A stretch of 64,000 nucleotides of DNA from Monocercomonoides exilis (taxonomy: Eukaryota; Preaxostyla; Oxymonadida; Polymastigidae), in the NCBI GenBank assembly GCA_001643675.2, contig LSRY02000045.1, positions 746,775-810,774 of the forward strand. The letters run 5' to 3'. A program made the position numbers and the translations under genes. Shown piece by piece: positions 37,289 to 51,000 of the stretch. Under the pieces are notes generated by a model. It saw nothing but the letters and a program-made list of their open reading frames with translations. It was not told the origin of the DNA and searched no databases. Numbering within the stretch: position 1 is the stretch's first letter; each line of letters begins with the position of its first letter.

Positions 37289-37675
37289 TCTTTTACCTCT
37301 TCTTCTTCCTCTTCTTTTACCTCTTCTTCTTCCTCTTTCCCATCTTTTCCATCTCCTCCTTCAAACTCTCCTTTTCCTCCTTTTTCTTCTCGATCAATCG
37401 ATCCATTTCTGTACTCTTCAATCAAAAGCTCTCCTTCCTCATCCTCATCCTCTTTCTCTTCCTCTCTTTCCTCCTCCTCTTCCACCCCTTCTTCTTTGTC
37501 TTCCTCTTCCTCCTCACCTTCTTTTTCTTCTCCTTCTCCTTCATCATCGTCAACTTCTTCCTCTTCTTCTTCTTCTCTTCCTTCAAATTATTCTTCGCTC
37601 AATTCTTTTTTGGCCTCAAATACGATCGTCACACAGCAGATGGCACTCGCCAATCCGAATAACCTGACTGTTTGA
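30822..37675 (+). CDS. Giant Ser/Glu/Arg-rich low-complexity protein with AT-hook, unknown function
   Basis: Proposed exons 30822-30887 and 30944-37675 (56-bp intron GTATTT...TTAG) give 2265 aa. The short first exon (MIFDPNISDN...) joins in phase to an acidic Ser-rich N-terminus that precedes the ATG at 31142. Complex segments: an N-terminal block (31360-31680, including LPKLWCVIPVDPRAESVCVK), a block near 32850-32920 and a block at 35380-35530 with FIGEAVCYWN followed by an AT-hook-like KRKRGRPPGSLNKQ. Between them are long poly-Ser runs (TCT/TCC codons) and long Glu/Lys/Arg tracts (GAA/GAG/AGA), some RGRG-rich. The charged tracts could form single alpha helices or coiled coils, and the AT-hook suggests a nuclear, chromatin-associated protein; that is inference. 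Because the repeats are so simple, tract lengths may not be exact. Confidence 0.75.
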
Positions 37676-38609
37676 GGTCTTTTCGAAGAATGCTTTATTT
37701 CTAAATGTTTATTGAGATGATATAGTTATTTTTTTATGTTTATTTTTATTTTTATTATTTATTTATTTGATTCACTTTGGAGAAAGAATTGTGGATTCTG
37801 AAGTTTTTATTCTTTTTCTTATTATTTTTAATTATTAAAAAAAAATTTTTTTTTTTTTTTTTATCTTCCAGATTTTCAGAAATATTTTTATAAAGCATAA
37901 AACTTTTCGTTTTTTTCCTGTTAATATTTATATTAACAAATATCAGAAAAGGGTTGTTCGTTTCTATTTTTAAAAAAATCACACATAACATGAAATATCC
38001 TTTTTGAAATTATTCTTTCTTTCGAGTTGTGATCAAAAATATTTCCTCAATGAAATTTTTGAAAAAACAGTTACAAAGGTTAGTTCATTCTGCTCATGAT
38101 GATGTAATTAAGGATATGTGGAAAAATTCTTTAATTTAAGAAAAAAAATTGGATTATTTCCATTCTTTTTCTGCTTTCATTTCTTAATAAGTTAATCATT
38201 GTTGTGCTTAAAATATTGTTTCAAAATCGATAAACAAGAAACATTCAAAATGATGGATGGGACACAATTCTGAAAACTTAAAAAAACTGTCCCTCTTAAA
38301 ATATTCAACAATTCCAATTGAGGGAAAAAAAAGAAGAAAAGGAAACAAACAAACAAACAAATAAGTTGTTAAACAAAATAAAATATAAAAACTTTGCCAT
38401 AATTGATGTTTTGCCTTTATTTTTATAATCTCGAATATAGTTAGTGTTGATAATTGTGGACTCTTTCAATTGCTGTAAACAATGACAATATCTCATCAAC
38501 TATTAATTGTTGCATTTCGACTATTGATCAAATAATCACTTCAATAAATGCAAACTTATATGAATTGTTTCCATCATTCATCCAATTCCAAGAATTATTT
38601 TTTTTAATT
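37676..38609. other. AT-rich intergenic region
   Basis: About 930 bp with poly-A and poly-T runs; no gene or structured RNA recognised. Confidence 0.55.
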
Positions 38610-40617
38610 GGGTTATAATTTTATCTTGACCTTTTTTTATCAAAACCTTTTTTTTTAATTTATCATTATCTTTTCCCACAATTTCATATTTTTAAAGATT
38701 TTTAAGTATATATATGAATTCAATAGATAAAAATAAATCCATTTTGCAACAAACCCAATTTCGAATGGGGGGGGGGGGGAGATGTGGGGGTTTAGCCCCT
38801 TCATTGAACTTCTGTGTGGAATTGGAGGGTTACATGGGGCATAAAACCTTCAGTTTGTTTAAAACGTTATTTTTCGATTTTTTTTTTCATTTCATCTCTA
38901 TAAAAAAATAAAAAATTGTTATAATCGTAAAAATATTATTATAAAAATGAAAATATCCACAAAAACAAAATTAAAAGAAGGTCAGTAAATTACAGAGAGA
39001 AATGTCTTCACGCAAGTGTAGGAATTATTACAGTCGGCTGGAGCGAATGGCTCACATCGTTGTCGATGGAGTAGTTCGCTTTCCGGATGCTATTAATTCC
39101 AAGGAATTCAGCCGTGCAGGAATAAAGAATGCAGTTCGAGCACTGAGAAAAGGAAGGCTTGTTGGAAAAGTTGGCAGACCTGCAGCAGTAGTGGGCGAAA
39201 AGGAACAAAGAGTTTTAGACATTATTCACATTGAAGCAAAGTCTGGAACATGTTTAACTTTGAAAAAAACAAGAGAATTGGTTTGTTTAATTTTTATTAA
39301 TATGTTTTAATCATTTGTTTTTCAGATAGAAAATGTTATAAACGACAACAATGACGAAGACGCACCATTTACCGAAGTTTCAATATCTGCCACACATGGC
39401 TTTGTCAAGCGTCATCCTGAGCTGATGACTGGAACGCCGAAGAATTTGGACATCAGCAGATTGGCTGTTTCGTGCAAAAGTGTTTTTAAACACTAATGAA
39501 AAATTCTCGAAGATCTGAATGAAAAGTTTCACAACAAGCCAGCTCTTATTATCAACATCGACAAATCTTCAACGTGCGTTCCCTCAGATTCAAAATAGCT
39601 TGATACGCACTCTGCTGATGCGAAAGTTGGTTTCACAAAAGAACATCCAAGAATGATAAATTCTACATTCGTAGCAGCTGTTGCAGCGGACGGATATGCC
39701 TTTCCTTCAGTCATTTTGTGGCCAAGTGCAAAGCTGCCAGAAGAACTGAAATGCCTGCTATCTCCAACGCATGAGATATGGGCAAATGGAAGCGGCTGGA
39801 TGGACAACGAGTGCTTCAAAATGCATGCTCTCACTGTTCTTCTGCCTTCTATCATCGAAAGAAGAAAGCGCATGTCACTTGAAAACGAACACATTCTTCT
39901 CCTCCTTGATTCGCATGGATCTCGCGCAGATCCATCGATCTGGCGAGAATTCCAAAAGCAACAAGTCGACGTTCTAACCTTCGTGCCACACAGGACACAC
40001 CTCTGTCAGCCGTTAGACAGAGGAGTGTTTGCTGTATTCAAATCTGAACTGACAAACAGATTTGAGGCTCCCTCTTCTTTTTCATCTTCCTCCAAACGAG
40101 CAGCAATTTCCGACGTTCTGCCTCAAGCCATCCACACTGCATTGTCTCCTTCTGTGATTCAGAAAGCTTTTGTCTGCAGTGGTGTTCTGCATAATACTTC
40201 TGGGCCAGTTCTTTTGAAACTGCCCGAATCTTCAATTTACCCTCTTCCATCCCGAAGAAATAGATTCAACTTTTATGGAAAAGTGATAACCGACGAAAAT
40301 CTTTTAGAGAAATGGGAAAATCATTTGAAAATGAATATTGAAAGGAAAAATGAAATGGATGAAAAGGAGAAAGATGAAGTGAAGACTGTTGTGGATGAAA
40401 AGAAAAAAATAAAAAGAAGATTTCTTCATGTGAAAAACGATGATTCTGATGAAGAAAAGAAAGATAATGCATTAAATCGAGCTGAAGGAAAAAGGAAAGT
40501 TATCAGAAGAATTAATTCTGATTTTGTTTTCTTTTAATTATGTTGTTTTTTGAATTTTTTTCACTTCATTTTTTTGGGTCAGAATAAAGAAAAAGGGCCA
40601 AGATAAAATGATAACAC
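38610..40617 (+). mobile_element. Pogo-like DDE transposon with degenerate terminal inverted repeats
   Basis: The transposase remnant lies between GGGTTATAATTTTATCTTGA (left, from 38610) and the reverse complement of 40595-40617, which reads GTGTTATCATTTTATCTTGG. The first 23 bases match at 19 positions. Left internal sequence includes a run of 13 G at about 38767-38779. No clean TA duplication is visible at either end, so the copy is old. The element would be about 2.0 kb. Confidence 0.6.
39002..40537 (+). pseudogene. Pogo/Tigger-like DDE transposase, inactivated by stop codons
   Basis: Two exons in one frame, 39002-39280 and 39326-40537, split by a 45-bp intron (GTTTGT...TTCAG). The N-terminal part has a helix-turn-helix-like segment and VGRPAAVVGEKEQRVLDII. 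The DDE core has LIINIDKSST (first Asp), ILLLLDSHGSR (second Asp) and FVPHRTHLCQPLDRGVF (third Asp in PLD), the layout of DDE_1/pogo-Jerky proteins. In-frame TAA and TGA at 39494-39499 and TAG at 39596-39598 break the frame just before and after the first Asp. The rest is well preserved and open to TAA at 40535. The first Asp is followed by K where an E is usual. It probably once mobilised elements with the flanking terminal repeats. Confidence 0.8.
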
Positions 40618-42076
40618 TTAATCAAATTTTCTTGGTGAAAAAATCCTGAGAATCTAATTTCTACGTGTTTCTCCGAAAATGGATAATGTTTTTATCTTTA
40701 TTGCATATATCAAAAATTTGTGATAAGCTCCTTTTGTGTAATTTTCAGAATAAAATGAAAACTGAACATTTTCTTCATATTTTCAATCCAACTCACTGAA
40801 TTCAACAGCATGGGAAAACAAGCTTGACAATGCAATAATAAACATTCTTGTGAAGTTTAGTAAGTGGAAACAAAATATTTATCGAAAAATGAAAATTTTA
40901 TTTTGCATGATATTTAAACAAAAGGAAGTTTTCAAAAAAAAAATATCAATGTGTTATTTTTTTCAGAAAAGAAAAAATGATTTCTGCAATTCATGTATTG
41001 CTTTTCATAATTAATTCGATGTCATTTTCTTTATCGTGTTAGATTCATTTGCCTATCCATCAGAATAAAGCAAGATATTTGTGAGTGAATATCCTTTTCG
41101 CAACATATTGTCCTTGCTCAATATCATTGAACAGTGTTGTTATTCATTTGTATTGAAATGTCAAAAATCTCAATAAAAAACTATTTTTTTCTTTGGAAAA
41201 ATAACAAGCACATCATCGATCACCTTTTTCAACAATGAATTACAGCGTCTCGCTTCGGTCATCAATCTTTCTTCAACAATTTATTTTATCTTCAAAAAAA
41301 AATCAGTTGCCTAAAGTGGAGATTTGAAGAACATTGATCATTCAGGAATGAAAAATGTAACGAGAGATAAAACCTTCACCATTTATCATCCTGTTCGAAG
41401 AGCGTTTCATAAAGATGACTGCATAAAGGATGGAGGAAAATTGAGGTTTGAAAAGTTTCAATTTCAAAGAGATTTCAAACACAATGATTTCAAATTAACC
41501 ATTCACATTTCTTGTTTTGATCTCTTTTATTCATTCCCAATAACATTCCTTTGAAATGACTAAATAACTAAAAAAGAAAAGAAAAGAAAACACGTATATC
41601 TTCTTTGTTGTGAAGAAGACCAAACAGAAGCTCCAAAAATGATGAAAAGATAAATATTGCAAAAGTATATCACAGCACAGCCAAATACATACACACACCA
41701 ATACATACAAATACATACTAATATATACTGATATGTGCGCCAACTGTTCACTGGCACATACCAGAGGCTTCAAATGTTCCATTGGAGAGAGAATGGAAAA
41801 ATGAATGTGAATGAAAGACAAATGCAAATGCAAATCAAACACTTCAAACAGAAAACAGAAAACAAAAAACGAAAGAATAATTCCATTCAATAAAAATATC
41901 ACTCACTCACATACAACCCAACAAAAACAACAAAAATTGCAAACACGTTTCACTCCACTTGATCTTTTATCCGTCCATCTCCAATTCAACTGCCTCCATT
42001 TCCATCGTTCAAACCCTCCAACTCTTCGTCTTTTTCTCTCCTTTTCCTTTTCATTTCGTTTGTATCAATCGTCCAT
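40618..42076. other. AT-rich intergenic region with a degenerate dispersed-repeat copy
   Basis: About 1.46 kb between the transposon and the 3' end of the giant gene. Near 40841-40940 lies a degenerate copy of the dispersed repeat of 22.1-23.0 kb (CATTCTTGTGAAG...GTAAGTGGAAACAAAATAT). A TATGTATT-like simple repeat lies at about 41685-41735. No gene supported. Confidence 0.5.
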
Positions 42077-45000
42077 TCATGCCATCCCTCTCTCTTCCCC
42101 TTTCAAATAGCTGCTCGGCACAATCTCATCCCCGCTTTTGTCTCGCCTGATCACCGACCCATCCACCAGGCAAAGCGCATCCGATGCTGTCACCATCATC
42201 GCCCCTGGCCCGCACCCCGCCGCCAGCTCTCGCCTCAGCTCCCCCAGCCCACACCGGTCTCCAGGCGCACACACCACACACCCCTTCACAACCCCGCCAA
42301 ATGACGACCCCGCCACCTTCTCCATCTCCGGCCTCTCCCCATTCACAATCTTCTGCCCTGCCACCTCTGCCGGATACTCCCCAAACGGAATCTCCACCGT
42401 CAGAATCTCCCACAGCATCATCCCCATCGAAAACACAACCGACTCCTTCGTTGCCCCTATCTTCCTCTTCATCTGTAGCTCTGGCGCCTTCCATCTCAAA
42501 CAATCATTCCAGTTGTCGGGCTCATCCTTAAATGCTGATGAGGGCAGAGAGTCACTATCATCATCATCATCACTGGCAGATGTCACATCTGTTGATGAAG
42601 AAATGGATGATGAGTCTGAGTCATCATCTGACGAGCAGTCTGAGTGGAGTGCAATGCAGATCACCATGTGCTCCGAAAACAGAACAATGTGCGGACTCAG
42701 ATTCTCCAGAGACGAAAGCGGAACTTCCATCTCGTCAAACGAGTGGAGCGCCAAATTCGCCACCAGCAGCAGCACTTCTGCTGCTGTCTGCTCTCTTTCC
42801 TTCAATGTGCCTATCGCCATCTCCTTTGTTTTATTCCTCCCATGAAGCAGCATGAACAGCGAATCCCTCAAATCCACAATCAGCTTCTCATGTGGTGATG
42901 AGCAGGCAATTGCATCCACCAGATTCGATATCGATGAGGTGGTCGGACACAGATCGTCCATCCTCACAAATGTTGTGTTTGTGTCTGTGGATGAGATGGA
43001 TGGTGATGGTGTTCTCTTCCTTATCTCTTCTTCTTCTTCTATCTCCAGTGCCCATTCAGGAATCTTGTCTGAATCCTTTCCAAGAATATATTCAGTGGAG
43101 CCACTCTCAGCCAACAAATACTCTTCTGACTCCGAATGCACCATCTTCTTTTCATACACCCTCTTCTTTGCATTCTCTTCATTCTTCTTCTCTTCTCTCC
43201 TCCATTGCGCCTCTGGTGACATCTCCATCGTTACCATCTCAAATGCCTTCGGATCCTTCTTGATGTTATCATCAACAATCTCTTTGTATTTTTTCGCTTC
43301 TTCTTTTTCCTTTCTCCATCGAACAGCCAAAACAATAGATACAATCAGAACAATAAGCAGAATTACAACAAGCACAATCACAATCAACAACCAATAAGAT
43401 TTTCCTTCTTTTCCTCCTTCAGCAATCCTTTCATCCCCATTTGTCTTTGCTTCACTTGCATTCTTCAGAATAAATGAATTTGTTGATGAAGGATAATCAT
43501 TAACTCCGAATAAAATGAGCACACTCACCTCAATATCATCTCCGCAGCTGCTGACGAGATCTTTCTCCACATTTCCTTCTGCTTCTCTTTCTGATAATAG
43601 CCCATTTCTATCAAAATCGTGTTTTTCAATCTCTTTCTCTTCTCCCTTCTTCTTCACAACTGAGAATGACAAATTGCATGGAATAAGAAGCATTCCTTTG
43701 AATATCAATTTCATTCTATCTGTCTCTTCTTTTGCTTCCACACTCTCCAGAACAGGAATGAAGAATGATGAATCCCTCTCTGAAGCAATCCCTTCAAAAC
43801 TGCACCCATCATTCAACATCCAAAGAGATGTATTTCTTTCCCATCCATCTCCTCCTTTCAGACACACAACATTCAATGTTCCTGAATCTGAGCAAATGAT
43901 ATTCCTTCTCAGCGATGGATATCCTTCAATTGATGGATTATTGTTTTCAAATCTTCCATCATTAACGATCAATGCCCCTCCATTTATTGTTATTCCACCT
44001 TCTGGTGAATTCGAGATTGTTGAATCCTTCATCATCACAGAACTCTTCGCAACATCCACAAGAGATCCTTCCCATCTGCACATCTCTTCTTCTGTATTTA
44101 AATATTGTTCGTTTCTTTCATTTGAACTCCCATCGAAAATGCAACTGTCCATTTTCACATCCAAACAATTCCCCAGCTTTATCAACTTCCCTTTTGTTTT
44201 GTTTGAACTGACTCTGCCCATTGTGCAATTTGTCAATTGCATCGTCTTTTTCATTGACAGGCAACATATCAATGATTCTTCATTTCCTTCAACTGTGATA
44301 TTTTCTGTTTTGAAATCCTTGATTGTCAATTGCCCGTATTCATAAACATCTATCAGAGATTTTGAAATTGTTGAATTGCAAATCGTTAATGAATCGATGA
44401 CTGATGCAAGTGATGATAATAGAGATAATGAAGATTCATGAAGAATGAGATTTGATATCTTGCATTCCATGAGTTGTAATTCTCCTTTTTCCATTTTTAT
44501 AATGAGAAATGGAATGTTTGCTAATTCTATACTTCCTTCTCCAGCCGATTGTTTTGAGTCAAATGAGCAATTTATTATCTCAAGAATCCCTCCCTCTGGT
44601 GATATCAATGATTCGTGTGAAGAGATGAAATTTGAATCAAACACAAAATTCACTCTCACCAACGAGACTGTTTCTCTTGTTGAAATCAAAGAATCCTTTG
44701 TTTTTTCAATTCTTGATTTCACTTCAACTTTACAATTTTCTCTGCTCTTCGAACTCAGACTCATCTCCTCCAGATTTATTTCTCTTCCAATCACACTCTC
44801 AGTGTCAACATACAATAGACTCACATATTCAGATGTCAGATGCATCAGTCCATGCTCAATTGAATCACATGGAAGAGCATTTGTTCCACATTGTCTGTCA
44901 TTCGAACCATTCACACTGCTCACAACAATTGTGTCACTCTGATGGATAGTCACAAATTCAATAAGATCTGTATCTTCTTTGTGCTCACAACTATCAATTC

Positions 45001-48000
45001 CATATATAGCATTAATTCGTGAATAATGATTCTCTCGAAGATCAAACTGGAATTGGCTTTCATTGATCTGGGATGGGATGTTGAAGCATTCAATGAAAAT
45101 ATCATTCCCCACTCTTGCTGTGTTTGAACTGAATTTCATTCCCGTAAATGTGAAATCAAGAAACCCTCTTTCCTTTGTTGCCAGATACACCCCTCCTCCT
45201 TTTCCATTGGTGCAGCTGCATTGGCTGATTGTTGAGTCAATCATCTTCATCGATCCAGATACACCCAATGTGAAGAATATTGCCCCTCCTTTTTCACTCA
45301 TTTCTGCTTTGTCTTCTGTGATGTTGCTCGAATTCACAGCCAAACAAATCCTTTTCTCACTCTTTGATTCCAAAATGTTTGGTCCATTGTCACTTCTCTT
45401 CACTCCTGAAAATGATGAATTATTAATCTCAATATTTACACATTCTTCATTTATCTTAAATCCTTGTTCAGATTTCTTGATTGATAAAATGCATCCTCTG
45501 CTTTCATTCAACGATTCCACTCGAATATTCACAAAATGGCAAGTAATTCCAGCATCGTGAATGACAAAAATACTGTTTCCAACATTGCACGATTCAATCG
45601 ACAAATCATTCACTTCCACACTTCCTCCAATCACATCCACGAATACACAATCAAATCCATTATTAACTCCTGCTTCTGAATGGAATGAACATCCAGTTAT
45701 CACCAACTCACCAGCTCTGCTTGAAATAATCGTTTTGGCTGAGTTGTCGAATCCCGATGTTAATCGGAGCTGGATATTCGTCAATTCAAGATGAATATCA
45801 TTTTCCATGAAATATTCCGGTTGACTTCCTATTGACTTTTCAAAATTCAATATTGCTTTTGTATCTTCTTCTCCAATCTTTACACTTTTTTTGATCTGAT
45901 AATTGGACACGTTGAATGAATCTCGAATAAAAGTTGATCCTTCAATCTGAATTGTTTTATTTTCATCTTCATCTCTCATATTTTTCATCCCTTTCCACAT
46001 TGTGAAGCATGGCTCTTCCTCACTTCCACAACGTGCAACATCAAATCCACTTGATGAGATAAATATCTCAAATGAGCTGAATGGAATGAGGAACATGAAT
46101 AAATCTTTGCTTGAATGAAAATCATCACTTCCCACAAACAAATTGTTATCATCCTTCATTGATGAGTAATCAAACTTGAATGACTCATTTATCACAGAAG
46201 AATTAAAATCCTTTCCCAAAATGAACACATTCTTTCCAATGGCTGCATTGTTGTTTGAAAATGAAACGTTTTCTAAAAGAAATGGCTTCTCATTCAAACA
46301 ATTTTGGCAATCCAAATACAAGAATCCTCCTTTCCCATTGCCTGATGAAAGCGAACAAGATGATGCATTTGTCGATTTCATCACCAATTCTTCTTCATTT
46401 TTTAATGTAACTTTTGCAACGCCTCCTTCTTCACCACTTCCAGTGTTCCTAATGTTTGAAAAGTTGCTGTTTTCGAACAAAACAGAAGAAGCCATTACCA
46501 GTGGTGAAATGGAAAATGAACATTCTGTCAGACTGCATCCCTTCAATGTGCAACTTCCACTTATTGTGGATATCAATGAGTATTGAATGGCCGTTGATGA
46601 TAAGATCTCAAATAAACAGCTTTCGAGTTGAAGAACCCCACTCGATGAGATCAGTGAATTCAAATTTGGCTCAAATTGACTTGGAATCTGCAATTTCAAT
46701 GATAACAAGCTGAGTGAAACTGTTGATGAAATAACAGATGAAGATGATGATGCAGAATTCCCTTTGATCCTTTCATTAAACTGAATAGGCTTGTGTTTGG
46801 TTTCATCTCCTTCATTCACACATCCATCAATCACAAGTGCATCTGTGAATGAATAAACATCTTCAATTGTCCCTTCATCCTTCACTTTCACTTTCCTTTC
46901 TCCTTCTGTCTCACTTCTGTCAATGTGGCTTATTCCACTCCACATCGATTCGCATGGATATCCATCGCTCCCACATCCCAATGTGTCATACCCCTCCCTC
47001 GACACACACACCTCCCTTCCCTTCATTTCAACAAGAAACAGCCGAAGATCAACACTCTCCGCAAAATGGTCTCTGTCAATCCCTTTCATATCAACTGCCA
47101 TCCATTCACCTTCTCCTTTTCCATTTTCATATTTGTATTCAAATCCAAACCTCTCCTTCGTCACTGTTTCATTCAGTTTCTTGCAAGAAATGAACAAATC
47201 CCTTCCCTCAGCTGCAACATTGTCTTTGAACGTCAATGTTGTCAACACAAAGTTATTCACACAATTGTCACTCAAATCCAAATTCACTCCTCCCCCATAT
47301 CCCCCAATTGATCCCTCACCTCCAGCTGAACATTTCTCAAACGATGTCACCACTCCACTCTTTCCCAAACGCATTTCTCCTGTTCCCTTCAATATCACTG
47401 CAATCCCTCCTCCACATCCCTTCAATGTTCCACATCCTTCAATCACAACATCATTCACCTCAATAGCACATCCATTTCCAACTTCTCCACTCACAACACC
47501 CCCATTTCCCTCCAAACTGCTCATCTTCATAATCGTGCAATTCCTCATCCCCAGCTTCTTTCCATTTTCATCCCATATCAGTCCTTTTCCTCCCATCACA
47601 CATTCTTGTGCTGTCACATTCCCAATCGTCAATGAACTCGATGATGACGAATACTCAATCAATCCCTTCATATTTGTTGTTTCCACACTCTCAAGCAACG
47701 AATCCTCAATCGAAGCACCCCCATTTCCATTAATAACAATGAATGCCTTCATTCCAAATTTCACTTTTCTCTCACTCCCTCCACAACTCATCCGGATAAT
47801 CTCCACATTCCCTCCACTTGCACTCGCAAACTCATAATTCACTGCATCCACTCCATTTCCCATCTTTATCCCACAATCAGCAAACCTCAATGTCCCTCCT
47901 GAAGAATGAACAAATGATGTATGTTCCCAAATCGATTCTCCCAATTCAAATAATATCCCTGTCAATGTTGATGAAACACTGTTCATCACCAATGCTTCTT

Positions 48001-51000
48001 GTGTTTTTGTTCCTGTTCCTCCAACTTTCAATCCAACATCTTTGTTGCTCGAATCAATCTCATATGACTCCTCATCCAACTTCACTTCTTCATCAAATGA
48101 AAATGTGCTTGTCAATCTGATCATTCTCTTTGAATTCGGATATCGATATTCACTCGCTTCTCCAATTCTTCTGCATGGATAATCTTCATATCCACACAGC
48201 CTGAATTCACTTCCTTGTCCTCTCCCACTCACATATGCTGGTGATGAAAATGTCCGAAGAAACACAACAAGTGGAACAATAAGCTCTGGCTTGCCACTCT
48301 CTATTCCACAAAGTTCATTCAAGTCTGCAACATTTATTCCAATTTCTGGATTGAATCCAATTGAGGTGCTGTTGATGACAGCCGATAAATCCTGTGCTTC
48401 CACAAATAAATTCTTCCCTTTCCATGCATTGCACCCACTGAATGTCATGCTTTCCAATGAAAATGTTCCCATTTGATTGGCAACTTCAGCAAACATCCCT
48501 CCTCCCATTCCTCTCCCTCCATTCTCAACATCCTCTGATGGCACAACACATTCTGACAAATTCACTCCTTTCGCTCTCAATGTTCCTCCGCTTCCAACTG
48601 ATATCATCATCCCTCCTCCTTTCATTCCACTTCCACCTGAACATCTTGATGAAAAATTGCTTTCTTCAATTTTCACATTCCCATTAACCCCCATCCCAAC
48701 ATTCAAACATCCCCCTCCTCCATTTCCACCTGCAACTTCCACATTCACCTCCACTCCACTCACTCTGCTATTCAAAATCTCCAATTGAACTCCATTTGTC
48801 ATCGTTATTGGTGATTTCCCATTCATTGTCAGTGTCCCTCCACTTTCCATCACAAATCCATCAACAATCAGATTCCCTCCTGCCATATCAATGATGCTGT
48901 ATCCTATCTTTCCATCTGTCAATGCTCCACTCTCAAATGAGACTGAACAGTTCGTCATATTGAGTGTTGATGTTGAATGGATGAATGCACTTCTCCTTGC
49001 TTTCAACTGACCTTTCACAACAAATGAAAGTCTCCTCATTGTCAGTGAACTCGAACATCCAACAAGCCAATCTTGTGTGGCTGATCCTCCATCACTCACA
49101 TTCACTTCCATCCTCTCTCCATCTGATGACACTATTCTGCCTGAAATACTCACACCAAATGACGGTCCTGTTATTTCCTTGGCAATTGACGAAGATGAGA
49201 CAACTTCTATTTCATTCACAGTGCTGCTCATTCTTGAGTTCGCACAATAATCAACTGTCAAGCACCTGAATGCCTCAAACCCACAATGGTTGTGGTCCAT
49301 CCCATTTCCTCCACTCCCATCAACAAGCACTTTTGACCCCATTGTGCACAAATACACAAACAGTGGAATCACTTCACTTTCATTACCATTTTCACTCCCA
49401 CTCAGTTTCAATACATCTGATGGAATTGTGCTTGTGTCAAAAAATGAAAATGAGCTGGTATTCACTTTTGACTCCAAAAACACACCACTCCCACAATCAA
49501 CAAACACATCCTTCCCATATTCTGCCACATTCCCATGATCTTTCGAAAACTTCACATTCTGCCCAATTGTCAATCCACATCCCTCGCTCTCCATCAATAC
49601 AAACATCCCTCCTCCTCTCCCTCCTCTCCCTCCATTATTCTCTGCCTTATTCCCATCAATCACACTTGTTCCACTCACAACCACATTCCCATTTCCCTTC
49701 AATCCAACATATATTCCTCCTCCTTTTCCACCAACACAACTGCACCCATTCACATTGCATCCATCAACTGTCAACGTTCCACTCGTTCCAACTGTTCCTT
49801 TCATCCATCCTCCATCTCCCTCATTCCTTTTGACTCCGCTGATATTGCATCCTGAACATATCACACTCGTCATTCCTTCACAAAATTCAATCGCTGAATG
49901 AGCTCCAAACACAAGTGCTCCACCAATTACAAATCGTTCCATTTTCAGACTCCCACCATGCGCATTCACAATGCTGTATCCAAAGGCCACACTCGATGTG
50001 CTCTCTGATATATGAGCAACTGAGCAGTCTGTGAGTGTGAGTGATGAGCTGGTCAAAACAATGAGTGATGTTGCACTCGATAACGAAAATGGAATTTGGA
50101 ACCCAATGTTCTTTATGGAACTTTTGCTCTCAACATTTATCAAACACGAAGATGTCATTCCACTCGGCACTCTCACATTCACATTCGTCTTGTTAACCCC
50201 ACAATACACCTCCCATTCATATGACCCTGCCATCGACACAACCTCTCCCAACTCAAACCCTGAATCCAACACAATAATTTTATTTCCTGTTGCAAATCTT
50301 GTTTCAACTGCATGAGAGATGGTTTTACATGGAAAATACCCAAACCCACAAAACCACGAGTCATATCCTCCATACCCATTCACCGCTTTCCCCACATGTG
50401 CTGCTCCTGAAAATGTGTCAAAAAACACATTCAATGGGAATATTCCCATCTCTCCCTCATTCCGGTCATATCCCATCAGCTCATCATAAATAGATGCATT
50501 GTGTCCAACATTCAGCTTTGCAGTTGTTATTGTCCCGCTCACCAGTCTGCTCCCATTCACAAACACATCCTTTCCTCCCAATGTTGCACTGCAACCAACA
50601 AAACTCACTGCTGATATCGCAAAATCAAATGAGTTATCTGCCAGCCACAGCATCACTCCTCCTCCACATCCACTGCACTTGCACTGTTTGAATGATGTTA
50701 TCCCTCCACTGTGTGAAGTTGAATCTCCAATTCTAACTTGGCTTGTTGAAGAAGCCAACTCAACCTTTATCCCTCCGCCATTTCCATTCACACACTCACA
50801 TCCTTCTATTGTTGTGTTCCACACAAAAAATGTCTCTCCCGCCATCACGCTTTTTGCCATCACCACACCATCACCTGTTGTCCGATTCACATTTCGAATT
50901 GTCACATTCGCTAAAACACTTTCTCCAGATGCCAATCCTGCTGATGATGGTTCTGCAAATAGTGATCGACTCATTTTCATATTTTTGATCTCAACGTCAA

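Noticed and set aside
38767-38779. Run of 13 G as a telomere-like or quadruplex regulatory site
   Set aside because: It is a single homopolymer inside an old transposon, with no repeat unit or neighbouring gene start.
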